Source of the DNA: Mangifera indica
Lineage: Eukaryota; Streptophyta; Magnoliopsida; Sapindales; Anacardiaceae
Direction: 5' to 3'
NCBI RefSeq assembly: GCF_011075055.1
Contig: NW_025401178.1
Span: forward strand, 46,642 to 110,641
Length of the DNA: 64,000 nucleotides
How positions within the stretch are numbered: the stretch's first letter is position 1; every line of letters begins with the position of its first letter. The translations under genes and the position numbers were made by a program. Shown in pieces: positions 13,921-26,100 of the stretch. The notes below the pieces were generated by a model. That model ran no database searches and was not told the DNA's origin. It saw only the letters and a list, made by a program, of their open reading frames with translations.

Positions 13921-14357
13921 TAGGGCTAGATACGAGCCGAGCTAAGCCCGAACAGGGCCCAACTCGTTTTCAGTGAGCCCAAGCTCAAGCTTGGGCTCGG
14001 GCTTAGGCTCAGGCTCGCCGAGCTCGCTAAACATATGTTCGTATTCAGTTGGTTTCATAATTTTAGTGTTCAGGTTCGGTTCGCACTTAGCTCGGGTTCG
14101 CTTTGGGCTCGTATTTCAAAGAACAAACAGTGTCGTTTGTTCTAAGTTAAATGTTTTTTTATTTGAGTGCTTGGATCGCGAGCCGAGCTCGGCTCGCTTA
14201 ACTGGTGTTCGGATTCGCACTCGTATTCGTTTTTTACTTAAAATTCAGACTTGTGTTCGGGCTTGGGCTCATTCAAGGCAAGCTCGGGCTCTGGCTTGGG
14301 CTCGTTCGAGCAAAGCTCGTTTCAAACCCAAATAAGCTCACTTCGAATCCACCCCTA
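13921..14357. mobile_element. hAT-type MITE, GC-rich, GAGCTCG-rich interior
   Basis: 437 bp flanked by a perfect 8-bp target-site duplication ACGTGGAG (13913-13920 and 14358-14365). Ends are imperfect inverted repeats: TAGGGCTAGATACGA at the left and the complement of TAGGGGTGGATTCGA at the right. Eight-base duplications and TAGGG ends are typical of hAT elements. The interior is full of GAGCTCGGCTCG/GGGCTCG words and contrasts sharply in base composition with the intron. No transposase. The ORF at 13973-14335 is a by-product of these words. Confidence 0.88.
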
Positions 14358-15124
14358 ACGTGGAGAAACAATTTTTTTTTCTCCAAAGAAACTTCTCCAT
14401 GTTGCACGGGTGGCCCTTACAATAATTAAACATGAAAACTTATGCCAAATCCTAGTCTAGTATGCAAAGCTTGATATAAATTTTTCAGAATTTATAGCCG
14501 AAGTTTCGATTTCAGAATCAAAAACTCACCTGAGCGTAATGGCAGCAGGAAAAATGTAACCAAGGCCAACTGCAGCAGTTGCTCCAGTGAATTGAAAAGC
14601 ATCCCAGATGCTGGGGATGAAATTTGAACCCAAAAAGATAACAGTGATGAGCCCTGTGGTGATCAGTGCAAACCGCATATTAGAAGACGCTAGAGGCCTT
14701 GCTGAGGGGAAGAGGAGGCCATCCATGTTGAGCCGCAATGGGTAGAAGACAATGGGGAAAACAAGCATGAGGTGAGCAGCATAACTAGCACGAACTGCAT
14801 CGTTAAGTAGGGAGCTGTAGGGAATGCCGAGGTTAGTGTCAAAGTTGGCAAGCACATCATCAAGAGTATTGTCACCAAATAGAAGGAACCCACCCAAAGA
14901 AACTTGTCATTATGTACACAGATGAGCAAAAAGCAAGTGATGTACGCACAACTTCTTTAGTCTGTGTAGAGTCCTCGAGTTCATTGTCCATACTGTGAAC
15001 TGCAAAATAAGCATTCAAGAGATCAGAGCTAGAAGTAAAGCACCCCCCATTTGATTGATGGGAAACAGCGCTCTCCAGAAGGAAGTTTCAACTAAGCTAG
15101 GCCTTTGAAGAAAAAAAAAAACCA

Positions 15125-15175
15125 CATCATCTGTGTATCCAATTGCGTACTCAAAAGTATGTACATGTAGTATTG
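15125..15175. repeat. fragment of the AT-palindromic MITE
   Basis: TGTGTATCCAATTGCGTACT followed by AAAAGTATGTACATGTAG matches one end of the repeats at 13490 and 13748. Located in the third intron of the transporter pseudogene, just right of the 14530-14999 exon. Confidence 0.4.
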
Positions 15176-16970
15176 CATTTTGCAAGAATATACAAGATTA
15201 GAAACTAGTCAGGTTATATCGGTGGTCATCCCTATATAACCTGACCAGTGTCTGAATCTATAGGTTGCCCCTGTATAGTTGATCATCCCTTCTTGGGGTT
15301 TCAGCACTCTTGTGATCTACTATCCACTTCTGTAACTTGATCTTATTCTCAATATTAAATCAAATTCTAATGGTGTTTATTATCAATAATTAGATATTAA
15401 GTAATCAGCTTGCTTATCATTGTAGTGGCAGATGTATGCTGTCACCAGAACAGGGACTACAGTGAAGAGCTTAAACACAGATGGCAAATCAGTTACATCA
15501 GGCAGTATTCTGGGCATCTGTATCCCTCCACTGATCAACTTCACAATTGAAATGCCCACAGTGATTACAAGAAACACAACAGCCAGTGCAAATGAGAAGG
15601 CGGATGTGAATTTTAAAGAATCTGCAGCCACAAAATTTGACAAAGTGAATGGGTAAGGCTAAAAATTTATGCAATAAATAGAATACCATCTTCAACTTAA
15701 ACTCCACAATGACTGAACAGATGTATGAGATTCTGATGATCAGACAATATAAACAACAAAGATAAAAAATTCAATGCTGCCACATATACCAATGATTCGT
15801 AAAGTGTATGCATGCCAATATTATTTTAATGAATATTAAATACTATCCTATAATGGATCATTTTATAATACATATGAACATATGGATAAAGATCACCTCA
15901 TAGTTACCCAATAGTTGCCATCCCTATCCATGTGACCATAAGGACCAGGCACTAATACCTTTCAATAGATAGAAAATTCCTTTACAAAGAAGTATTGTTG
16001 ATATAAAAAACTACACAAATGCTGAGAAAAACAACAAGGTGGGGGAGACAAACAGACAATGATTTTTCACCACTATCTCAAAACCCAGTGTCGAATGTAA
16101 TTCCAGCTTAAGGGAGGTTCGCAGGCTGTTTTTTTATGTTGCCAAAAAGTAGTACATATTATCAAATTGATTCAAACACAATAAACAACGTATTCACATC
16201 CAAGCAAACACGGCCTAAAAGATGCTTTATTTGTATATGCATCACTAAATTATGAAAAGATACAACACCAACTTATATGTTAATTCTATCAAATGAAGGA
16301 AATTCATTACCAATTCGCTTGAAGCGTGCCAATGGAGAAAAAATGCCAAGTGTTACAATAAGAAGAATACAAGTACGCCCATTCCACCAGTGATCTCCAA
16401 ACCACCCTTCAAGAAGGCCATAAAAGTGAACTCCGCTTGAAGATGTTCCAGACAGCACATCACCTTCAATATCAATTAATATACAATACTTACAGCTTAA
16501 GTGTGAAAATCCCCCAAAAAAAATCATAGAGGAAATAAAAAATTCATTCAAAGCAAATTATCAGAACAAAGCAGAAATGAATATAAAACAACAAATAAAC
16601 ATGAAACAAACAGTAAAATATAGCCATACCAATGATAATCATGTATACGACGAGTACACCAATGTTGTTGACTAAAACACAAACTTGCACCAAAATCTTT
16701 CCACACTTCCCAAATGCTTCCCCTATAAGACCACCATAAGAAACTGATTTCCCTACCCAACTGAACCTAAGCAACAACTCGATTGAAGCATCGGTCAATA
16801 TGTCCATAAAGATGATCAAAGCAATCCCAAGACCAAGACCGAGCACCTTCAGGGTAGCAGGCAGGGCCATGATTCCAGCTCCAGCAATGGTAGTTGATAA
16901 ATTAAAGACTGCCCCCAGTAAATGAAGATCCATTAAATTCATCAAAACTACCCTCTTCCACCTGCTTTTC

Positions 16971-17585
16971 AGGCAACAAAGGAGCCTTCTCATCAACAAG
17001 CTGTTTACCCCTCCTTGATTTCTTCTCTTCTACTGAAATGTTCCCAACCGTCATCTTTCTACAGCCAAATTTCACAAAATCTCAGACTTCAGTTTTTTAG
17101 TACACCCCAACAATATCTGTATACACCAAAAACAAAATTAGCTTCCAATTCATAATCCAGTAACTTTAAAGACCAACTTCAAGTTTATATGTGATTTTAA
17201 CAGTCCTAACCTGTGATATTTCCAAGAGTTAAAGTGAATATGATGAGTACACGGGCTGACAAAATCAATCCTTTTCAGGCAACGAAGGAGCCTTCTCATC
17301 AACAAGCTGTTTGCTCTTCCTTGATTTCTTCTCTTTTACTGAAATGTTCCCAACTGTCATCTTTCTACAACCAAATTTCACAAAATCTCAGACTTCAATT
17401 ATTTAGTAAGCCCCAATAATATCTGTATACACCAAAAACATAATTAGGTTCCAATTCATAATCCAGTAACTTTAAAGACCAACTTCAAGTTTATATGAGA
17501 TTTTAACAGTCCTAATCTGTGATATTTCCAAGAGTTAAAGTGAATATGATGAGTATACGGGCTGACAAAATCAAGCCTTTTTAGC
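16971..17585 (-). repeat. 306-bp tandem duplication of the transporter 5' end
   Basis: AGGCAAC at 16971 recurs at 17277 and the two units align almost base for base over about 306 bp. The unit holds the start codon, roughly the first 28 codons and about 220 bp of 5' UTR/promoter. The outer copy contains its own ATG and an N-terminal reading frame that stops soon after leaving the duplicated coding part. A transcript starting upstream would meet this spurious ATG first. Confidence 0.85.
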
Positions 17586-19264
17586 TCAAATTAATATAAT
17601 TCTCATTTACAACCAGAAAAGAGGGTAAAATGAGCAATCCAGTTCTCGGTAGCTGTTAAAACGGTCACCAATTGAACAAAAATAGATCAAATAAAACAAT
17701 TCAGAATGAAAATGATATTAGTCAAGAGAAAGACGATATCCAGATATAAATCAATAGTTCTTATTTCAATCCTAAACAAGTCCGAATCCAATCCAATCCA
17801 ATTCAATACGCAGAGAATCCGGACTGACACGAAACAGGGATGAAACTAAGGAGTTTAGAATTGTCAGATATAAGAAAATGTTGCTGTGAAATCTTCAACG
17901 GGACGAAAACTAAAAGAGAAGAGAGAAAGCTACACGTAAACAGCCTCTGATTTGACCTCAGCTTGTACGTATAGGTTTATTATCTGTGCGGTAATAACTG
18001 ACTCACTCACTCACTCACTCACTGACTGAGTCACTGTAAGTTTCAATTCGTCTCTTCTCCATTTATTTGCCGCGCGAGGAAGCTTGACTTGAGTTTGAAA
18101 AAAATATGTGCTACACGTGGCAGTCTTCTATAGGTTGTATAATTTATTTTAAAACTTTCTTTTCATTTTTAAAAGCCATGAGATATTTTGGTCTACTCTA
18201 TGTTTCAGTATTTTATAATTTATTTCATCAAAATTATTAAATTAAAGAATCAATTATTTTATATTTAAATTATTAAATTTAATCATTTACTACCGTATTT
18301 AAAATAGTTTACGAAAATAATTTAATTATAAATTATAATTAAATTTTGGAAAATTAAATTAGTTGTCAAATATAATAAGTTTAAAACAAAAATACTCAAA
18401 TTTAAAGGATTAAAATGAAAATACCTAAAAGTCAAACAACTTAAAAAAATTATTTAATTATTTTTAAAAAATACCAAAAATATCTTTCATATCTTTTATA
18501 TAAATCCCCACCATTTATATATTTATAACACCATTCAAATTTTCAATTTTACTCGATATTCAACATTATGGATTTGTTTGTTTTTTCTTTAAATTTCTAG
18601 AGCATCCAAATCATAATCTAAAAATTAGAAAGATTAGTTTTTAAAATTATTGTATTTAATGAATTAATTATTTTCCATTATAATATAATATATTTTAATA
18701 CAAAATAATCAATTATTTATATTATCATAATTCAATAATCATAAGACTGTTAAAATGACATTTCAAATTTCTCGTATAAAAGCTAAACTATCGAACATAT
18801 CAAATATTTTAACACAAATAATCAGCTTTTTAAATTATTTGTCAAACATCTACAATGATATTATGATTGTTTATAATTCGATAATTATAAATAGCATCAA
18901 ATATATAATAATTAATTATCACATAATTAATTATTTTTATGATTATAATCAATAAAAAAAAAATCTATAATGAATTAATGGTTATTTAACTCATTAGTTT
19001 CCCTTTTTTATGTCAAACCCTCTTATGACGACTCTTTTTCTTCAGGGTTTTTTTTTTTTTTTTTTAAGTTTTGAAAATGTGATGATGGGATTTTTGATAT
19101 ATATATATATTTTGGAATGTTTATATTTGGTATTAAATAATTTATGAAATTACCATTCAAGTGGGAATGTACAGACTATTTAACCAAGAAAAATGGAGGA
19201 AAACATTGAATTTGAAGTTGTAAATGTGTGACAAGGTTGACAGACAGGCCTGCAATATTTATTA
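17586..19264. other. upstream region of the transporter pseudogene; AT-rich intergenic DNA
   Basis: 17586-18060 is less AT-rich and presumably held the promoter. It includes a microsatellite of five ACTC units (18001-18020) followed by ACTGACTGAGTCACTG. From 18120 to 19250 the sequence is AT-rich with homopolymer tracts. I see no gene. Confidence 0.5.
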
Positions 19265-19952
19265 GGCCAAAAGACTTGCTCGCAATCGGGTATACTGAAA
19301 CCTTAAAGTTTTATACTCTAATTTTTTAAATTTTAAATATTCACCTATAAATTAATTTTTGTTAAAAATTTCAGTTTACATTAGAGATAAAACTATTATT
19401 TATTTAAAAAATAAAAGTTTTATCACATTTTTCTCTTTCGATTTAAAAATCTCACAATTTTTCTCACTCAAAATTTAAAAAGTAACTATTTCCCCTTTGA
19501 CATTTTTCCCTTTTCTTTCGGATGATTATTTGTTGTCTCCAATTGTTGGTTGTACTTTCTCTCAGTCTCTCTCCCTTATCTCTTCAACTGTGTCTTCGTT
19601 TCGGTCAAAGATGGTCAGAGAGAAAAGAGAGAGACCAAGAGAGAGAGAATACGAGAGGGGAGACGATTGATGGCTAGATACGACAAATTGTTGTTAGGAA
19701 GAAGAGAAAAATACCTTAAAGAGAAAATGAGTATTTTTCAAACTTTATATGGCGATAAATTGTGAGATTTTTAAACTTAAAAAAAAAATGTGATAAAATT
19801 TTAATTTTTTTAATAAGTAACAATTTTATCTTTCATTTTAATTGATATTTTTTATAAAAATTAGCTCATAAATAAATATTTAAATTTTTAAATATTAAAG
19901 GATGTAGTTTTTAGATATCATTATAGCTTGGGTGGGAATAAGTCTTTTGGCC
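19265..19952. mobile_element. Mutator-like MITE (GGCCAAA family)
   Basis: Starts GGCCAAAAGACTTGCTCGC and ends with GGGTGGGAATAAGTC then TTTTGGCC, an inverted repeat with the other family members. Flanks TATTTATTA and TGCTTATTA differ at two of nine bases, compatible with an aged 9-bp target-site duplication. The outer 250 bp on each side are roughly self-complementary; the middle has an AGAGAGA-rich stretch near 19610-19660. No transposase. Confidence 0.75.
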
Positions 19953-20029
19953 TGCTTATTACAGGTGTAATTTGATTTGTCTTTTAATCATAATTAGGCA
20001 TGCCGTTACAGTGTTTTAAATTGCATGAA

Positions 20030-20105
20030 GGCCAAATAGTATTCCCGCCCAAAGTTTGATAAAATGCTGGTTTGACCCTTTCAGTTTGAAAAACAAATTT
20101 CACAC
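20030..20105 (+). mobile_element. end fragment of a GGCCAAA-family MITE
   Basis: GGCCAAATAGTATTCCCGCC followed by CAAAGTTTGATAAAATG matches the left terminus of the neighbouring complete element. No matching right end was found, so this is a truncated relic or was overwritten by the next insertion. Confidence 0.5.
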
Positions 20106-20167
20106 ATGTCTATTAAAGTCGACTATTTGCTTTGATAATCAAAATGTATTTATGTTATTTGATCAAA

Positions 20168-20964
20168 GGCCAAACGACTATTTCCCACCCAAGGTTTAAT
20201 GTTTTCTTAAATGTTCTCTCTTTAACTATAGAAACATCAAACACCCACCTATGATCGGTTAGATTTAACAAAACCCTAATGCCTGAAAATTTTATCTCTT
20301 TTTGCCCCCCTAAACTTTAAAAACTAAAATTTTCCCTCAGTCTAAGTTTTAAAAAATGGCAGTTTCAACCTAGAGTTTGGTTTTGAAATCTCCGACGACC
20401 ATTCCGACTCCATTACCGACGACCTCTCCCTCCCGAAGCAGCCTCTTCTTCCGGCGAATGCTTTCCTCCCATTTGGAGGCTCGATTGACTTCGTCTTCGC
20501 CTTGGGAGACGAAGACGACGGCTTCGTCTTCCCTGACGAAGACGACGGCTTCGTCTTCCCTGACGAAGTTCTTCGTCTCCCAAGGCGAAGACGAAGTCGA
20601 TCGAGCCTCCAAATGGGAGGAAAGCATTCGTCGGAAGGAGAGACTGCTTCGGGAGGGAGAGGTCGTCGATAATGGAGTCGGAACGGTCGTCGGAGATTTC
20701 AAAACCAAACCCTAAGGTGAAACTGTCATTTTTTAAAACTTAGGCTGAGGAAAAATTTTAGTTTTTAAAGTTTAGGGGGGCAAAATAGAATCTATTTTAA
20801 TTTATTTTTAATATTATAGCAAAAATAATGATTTTACCCTTACCACCATTAGAGTTTTGTTAAATCTAACAGATCATAAGTGAGTGTTTGATGTTTCTAT
20901 AGTTGAAGGGTGGATGGGAACTTGAGAAAACATCAAACCTTGGGTGGGAAATAGTCGTTTGGCC
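20168..20964. mobile_element. near-perfect palindromic Mutator-like MITE (foldback)
   Basis: 797 bp bounded by GGCCAAACGACTATTTCCCA and its reverse complement, with an exact 9-bp target-site duplication TTGATCAAA (20159-20167 and 20965-20973). Nine-base duplications are the Mutator hallmark. Almost the whole element is self-complementary; the centre is near 20550 and contains a 27-bp unit repeated twice (20508-20561). As a result both strands carry overlapping 112-residue ORFs starting MVLKSPTT. The GC-rich middle (20380-20710) differs strongly from the AT-rich arms and could be captured sequence. A transcript would fold into a hairpin with arms of nearly 400 bp. Confidence 0.9.
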
Positions 20965-21194
20965 TTGATCAAACTAACAAAGCTTGTCGAGATATCCATG
21001 TTATTTTTTTTATTTTTATCAGTGAATGCCTTTCCACTTTAACAGAAAATTTATATTAATTTAAATCAAATTTAAAATAAAATTTTAATCGAACCAATTT
21101 CATATTTTAACTCATCAATTTAAAGTTGGCTCTTTTAAATTTAAGTTGATCTGATTCAAACTCGATCTAAATCAAATTCAAATCTAAACTCATT

Positions 21195-21315
21195 AATTAT
21201 TATTTTATTAAATAATATAATAATAATATATCATCATATAATTAAATAATTTTAAATTAAAAATAAAATAATATTCAATCTTATAAATATATATATATAT
21301 ATATTATTTATAAAT
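21195..21315. repeat. AT-rich palindromic MITE-like repeat
   Basis: Carries the shared core (ATCATATAATTAAATAATTT, then TAAATTAAAAATAAAATAAT) and ends in a short run of AT dinucleotides. Ends uncertain. It lies between the foldback MITE and the WIT-like gene. Confidence 0.45.
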
Positions 21316-21559
21316 ATATATTTAAAAAATTGCAAATAGGGTCGAATACAATTTCTTATATAATAGATGAAGTCGAACCCACTAAACGGGCCAAACCAAA
21401 CTACAATCCGAATCCGTATCCATTTAATTTGAAACCGGAATATATTCCAAGTTCCAGCAACTCCACCACTATGGACAAGTCGACGAAACTCAAACATACA
21501 GAAATGACAAATGTTCATGCGCACGTGTCAGATTAGTCTCGTATCAATCTGCCGCAAAC

Positions 21560-23138
21560 CTCTAACTAGTGTTAACAAAATTTCAATATTAACCTCCATT
21601 TTTGGTACAATAATTTAACAAAAAGGAAACTCCTTAGGGTTACCGTCTGTTTCTTTTGCTTTCCAACTGTGTGAAAAAATCGAGGTACAAGCGTTTTCGT
21701 TCTGCTCTTTTATTATTTTAGTGATTTTCTTGAGAAAGTGACAGAAAATGAATTGGATTTGTTCCCAAGATTTGTTTGGATATGTTGGCTTTGAGCGTTT
21801 TTCGCTTCTTTGTGTTTATATTTTGTTTATTGATGTGAATTTGTGAAGTGGGTTATCGATACTTTCTAATATAAGAAAGTAATCAATCATTGAATGTGGG
21901 ACATTCTTTTGTTTTTTATTTGAAATATAGTACTTATTGATTGTAGCGGTTAGGAATTTTCCTGGGATGACAGCTTAATATGTTTAAATTTTGGGTGTGT
22001 GTGCGAGAAGTGGTGTAATATGTGTTCTGTAGAGTACTGCTAACGCAATTTATGTGAAGTAATTATCTGATATGTGGGTTAGCTTTGTGGGGCGAAGTTG
22101 GGTTGCGGCAATAAATGGACGTGTGGGTTAGCTTAATATGTTTAAATTTTCGCAATTTATGTGACTCTCCATCTGCACACGTCCATTTTTTTATGAACGA
22201 GGTTGTTATTTTGGCAAGAATTGGTTTCATGATTGCTCGGAATTAGTTTTCACATTTTCACTTGCATAATTGTTGTTTTTGGAAAGTAAGTGGGCCTATT
22301 TGATGTGTGAAATGTGATATTTGATTGGTTAAGTGAGGTTGAGCTGTGGAAAATCATAAGAAGGATAAAACACAGGCATATATTGACTGTTGTTTATGAG
22401 TGCACATGTAATTTTGGAGTTTTAAATATTGTGAATACTAAATCCTGATTAATGTAATGTAAGAGTGGTTTCAATTGTGTGGGCATTTCTCTGATCTATG
22501 TGTGCCTTTTGTTAGTGGATATCAAAGTGATCTATCCAAGAAAGAATTAGATTGGATGCTGATTTAGACTAGCACAGATGTTGTAATCCATATGTTCTTT
22601 GCGAGGATAGTTTCTGTGAAAAGTACTCCTTTAAGTATCCTTGCTGAAACTAAATCTGGCTGTTAGTCCTGCTATAGCAAATTAGATTTTTCTTTATTAA
22701 CCTATGGCATGTTCATGTAAATAATAGGCTTTGGAATATCTAATGATGTGAACTTTATACAAACTTTCGAAACTTTTCTGCCCGTTATGGGCTTGGATGT
22801 CATTGAATCTTTGTTTGTCCTGGTAAGGACTCTGCTTGTTGAACTTGATCCTGCAAAATCCTCAAAACGGGGATGTTTTATTGCTGCACAAAGCAAGATG
22901 ACAGGGTTAATGGTGCTTTTTATGCCAGTGTTCTGCTTTTAAGCATACGTACAATCTATTGCAATGAAAAAAGAAAGATAAAATGGAATATGAAAAAAAT
23001 AAAAGAAAGTTCCATTTGCTGTAAAAAGTTCAATATCTCAGTTCTTCTTTTCTTTTTTTTCCTCTTTCCTTACTGAGATTAATTTCTCTCTTTTTAATTT
23101 TCAGGTCTTGGGATTGGCAGCCTAAGTAGACCACTGAA
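21560..23138 (+). promoter_or_regulatory. promoter, 5' UTR exon and 5' UTR intron of the WIT-like gene
   Basis: A leader exon probably ends at ATCGAG|gtacaa (about 21683) and joins an acceptor TTTTCAG at 23098-23104, giving a 1.4-kb leader intron. The leader reads on to the ATG at 23139 without an earlier ATG after the acceptor. The intron interior has T-rich stretches but no convincing coding sequence. Exon limits are inferred from splice consensus only. Confidence 0.5.
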
Positions 23139-26100
23139 ATGGATACTGATATGGACAGGGAAACAAATGTCTCTGTTGTTGTCAATGTTGGTGATCCGGA
23201 GGCAGAATTGAATGGAGTTGACTTATTTGAAGGGATGTCATCTAATGGTGAGGTGGTCGGTGACCTAGGAAGTGCCAGCGAGGTTATAAGCAGAGTGGAA
23301 TTAGATATAGCTTGTTATTCAGAGAAATTAGTGAACTTAGATATACTTATGATGTATGTGGCAACCAGAGAAAATGAATTTGAAGCATTTGCTTCAGACA
23401 GAGAGCATATCCTGGCTGATTCCCCTGAGAAGGCTCTGGAATTTGATTTCTTATCTGGAATACTAGATTCAGAGGTTAGAGAACTTGAAAATTTCATGAA
23501 TGCTCTTGAAGTAGATATTATCAATGCCCGTGAGCTCATATCTTCATTTAGGCACTTGGGAAGAACTTCCATGAAAATGGAAGAGAAGTTATTAGATTCT
23601 GAAAATTCATTGAAGCAATCACGGGAACAGATATTCGAAATTAAAAAGCAATCTGCCCAGTTTCATAGGACCTTGTCATATCTTGATGAAGAAGGAAATT
23701 GTAAGCTATCGATTCTATTGACTATGTCTTATTTATTTATTTTTTGTTTATCGGGCATTGTTTTAAAACGAACTTATATTGAAATTCTTATAAATGAGAC
23801 TGGTATGCATCTTCCAATGTGAAATTGGATTATGCATGGCTGAGAAAATGCTTTTTATTTGTTTATTTAATTTTCTTTAATTTCAAAGGACACTATGGGC
23901 TTTAGGCCTTGGCTATATAAGAGAAATAAAACACAGGCTGTAGGTATTGACTTAACTCTTTCAGAGCATTGTCATGCTTTACTGGCAATATTATCCTGCT
24001 TCTTGAAAAATAAAATTGCATGGTACATAAAGAAATTGTTGTTTCATACTTATCAGAAAAATAGAAGCAATGCTATTTTCTGATCATGTGCCTTTTTAAT
24101 GGCAAGAAAAGACTTGCAATACTTAAGCGGAAAAAATTAAAATCATTGCCTCACCTTTTTATTGCATGACTATTGGCAGGGAATGGTGGCAAGGGTACAA
24201 ACTTTTCAAAAGGTAATCAAGTGCTGAATGCGAATGCAAAAATAAAAATGCAAACTGCTGAACAACAAAGGCATTTTTTGAGAATGTTAGAAAAATCTTT
24301 GGCAAGAGAGATGGATCTTGAAAAGAAGTTTGCTGAATCAAGACAAATTGATGAGGAGCTGAAATTGAGACTAATCTCTTTGGCAAGAGAGATGGAAGAA
24401 GAAGCTATAAATGCTTGTGAAAGGTTGTTTGAGGCAGAGAACATTGCTGAGATCCTGAAGGGAACTTCTAAAGAATTACTTGGTCAACTCCAGCTTGTTC
24501 GGTTCAATATGAATGGTTCAATTCAACGAGAAACTGAGCTAAGGTCAAAACTTAATAGTTCAATGGAACAGTTGGAAGTAAAAGAGAATGCCTTGCTGAA
24601 GCTAGAAAGCAGAAATGCAAAACTCAATGACTTGCTTCTAGTACAGACAGGCCGCTCAAAGGAAGCTGAAGATAAATTAAGTCTTGCCAATTCTGAGAAC
24701 TTCACTTTGAGGGAGAAGGTAGACTCACTTGAGAAGCAGCTAAAAGAAGGGCAGCATAAGGTAGATTCTCTTGATCGGCAAATGAGGGAAAGTGATATTC
24801 AGCTACAGCACGCTGTTGCATCTGCTGAAGCTAGCCAGGAGAAGCAAATTATGCTGTATTCTACAATCAGAGATATGGAGAACTTAATTGAGAATCTGAA
24901 GTTGAAAGTTACAAAAGCTGACAATCGTGCTGATAATGCGGAGGACAAGTTAATTGTATTATCTGAAACTAATGCTGGGCTAACTGAGAAATTAAGATTT
25001 TTGAGGGATAGACTTGAATGTGTGGAGGCATCTTTGCATCAAGTTGAGGAAACCAAGTTGGCAACTGCTAAGGACATTGCTATACAAACAAAAGTAATAA
25101 CGGATCTGTTAATGCGACTGGCCATAGAAAGAGAGCGCCTTCATCAGCAGGTGTGGAGCTTCTTTCACTGTAGATTTGTTTTCATGCTCAAAGTTAGTCT
25201 TAATATTTTTGTAGTGTCTATTGTTACCAGACTTGGTTTGTTGGTTTAGCACTTGGGTAATAGAAAGACAAAGTATGAAGTGCTTTATAACCATCAATGA
25301 TTTATATTGACAATGGAAAATCTGATGAGAAATTGCATTTCACAGCGCAGCAAAGCCTAGATAACCTTTTACAGTGTACCGGTCATCTTTCACCTTACTC
25401 TATTTTTTAGATATGACAAATCAGAAATTCTTGGTACTCGATGAATTATTTATGATTTTAACTTATTTTGAACTGTCTGTTTTATTCACTTTGGATGTTT
25501 TCATAGTTCATATGATATCAGATACAAATATTGCTGTTCTACATTTGTACCAACTTACATTTTCTTATAAGATTTTCTTCACAGTTTAAAAGGAACAAAA
25601 TTTGGATTTTGTTGTGGAAAGTTTCAATTGTCATTGGGAATAACAGAGGTTTCACCTTTTTTTAAATTCAGATCAAATACTTCTGACTGAAAAGTATTTT
25701 ATATTGTGACATGCAGATCTCTTCATTAACATTGGAGAATAAAGCCATGGCAGTGAAGTTGCAGCAGACTAACAAAGACCCTGGTATTCTTATGCATGAT
25801 TCGACTATTGCTTCTGTGACAGAAAGTAAGGAAGAAGTAACTGAGTTGTCAGCTGCCATTTCCGAGGTATTCATTTACTAATTTTTTTTTTTTAGTTTTC
25901 TTAATTAGTTAATTGCACTTTTAATGATTAGAAGTAGATAATTTACCTTATACTTTCATTTTTCATTTCACATACACCAAGTCTATGCAAACATCAATTG
26001 TGTTTCTTATAAATTTGATAGCTTCTTTTTTTGGACCTTGCTTGAATATGGTGTGCTGTTAGGGTATCTCATATATATTCTCCTCCTCTCTTTCCTTCTT

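Larger units (their letters stand above)
13282..17054 (-). pseudogene. AVT6-type vacuolar/neutral amino-acid transporter, disrupted
   Basis: Member of the AAAP/SLC38-like family, closest to Arabidopsis AVT6A (AT3G30390). AVT6 proteins are 11-TM amino-acid transporters; vacuolar export is known for AVT relatives. Exons, minus strand: 17054-16630, 16463-16311, 15621-15418, 14999-14530, 13420-13282. Signatures include GAGIMALPAT, VLVNNIGVLVVYMIIIGDV, DSLKFTSA, LLFGDNTLDDVLANFDT and IPSIWDAFQFTGATAAVGLG. Three lesions: a run of five G where the frame needs four (about 16911-16915); a four-base surplus in GGGTGGG (about 14893-14900); and the donor after the third exon reads G|ATAAGC instead of G|GTAAGC (15417). 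Removing the five extra bases restores consistent phases and a 461-residue product, the usual length. All other splice sites are canonical. Either a young pseudogene or a locus with assembly errors; three independent defects favour decay. Confidence 0.85.

Noticed and set aside
13973..14335. 120-codon ORF in the hAT MITE
   Set aside because: Arises from repeated GGGCTCG words; the element boundaries explain it.
20370..20715. Overlapping 112-residue ORFs on both strands (MVLKSPTT...)
   Set aside because: They mirror each other because the MITE is a palindrome; low-complexity content and no family match.
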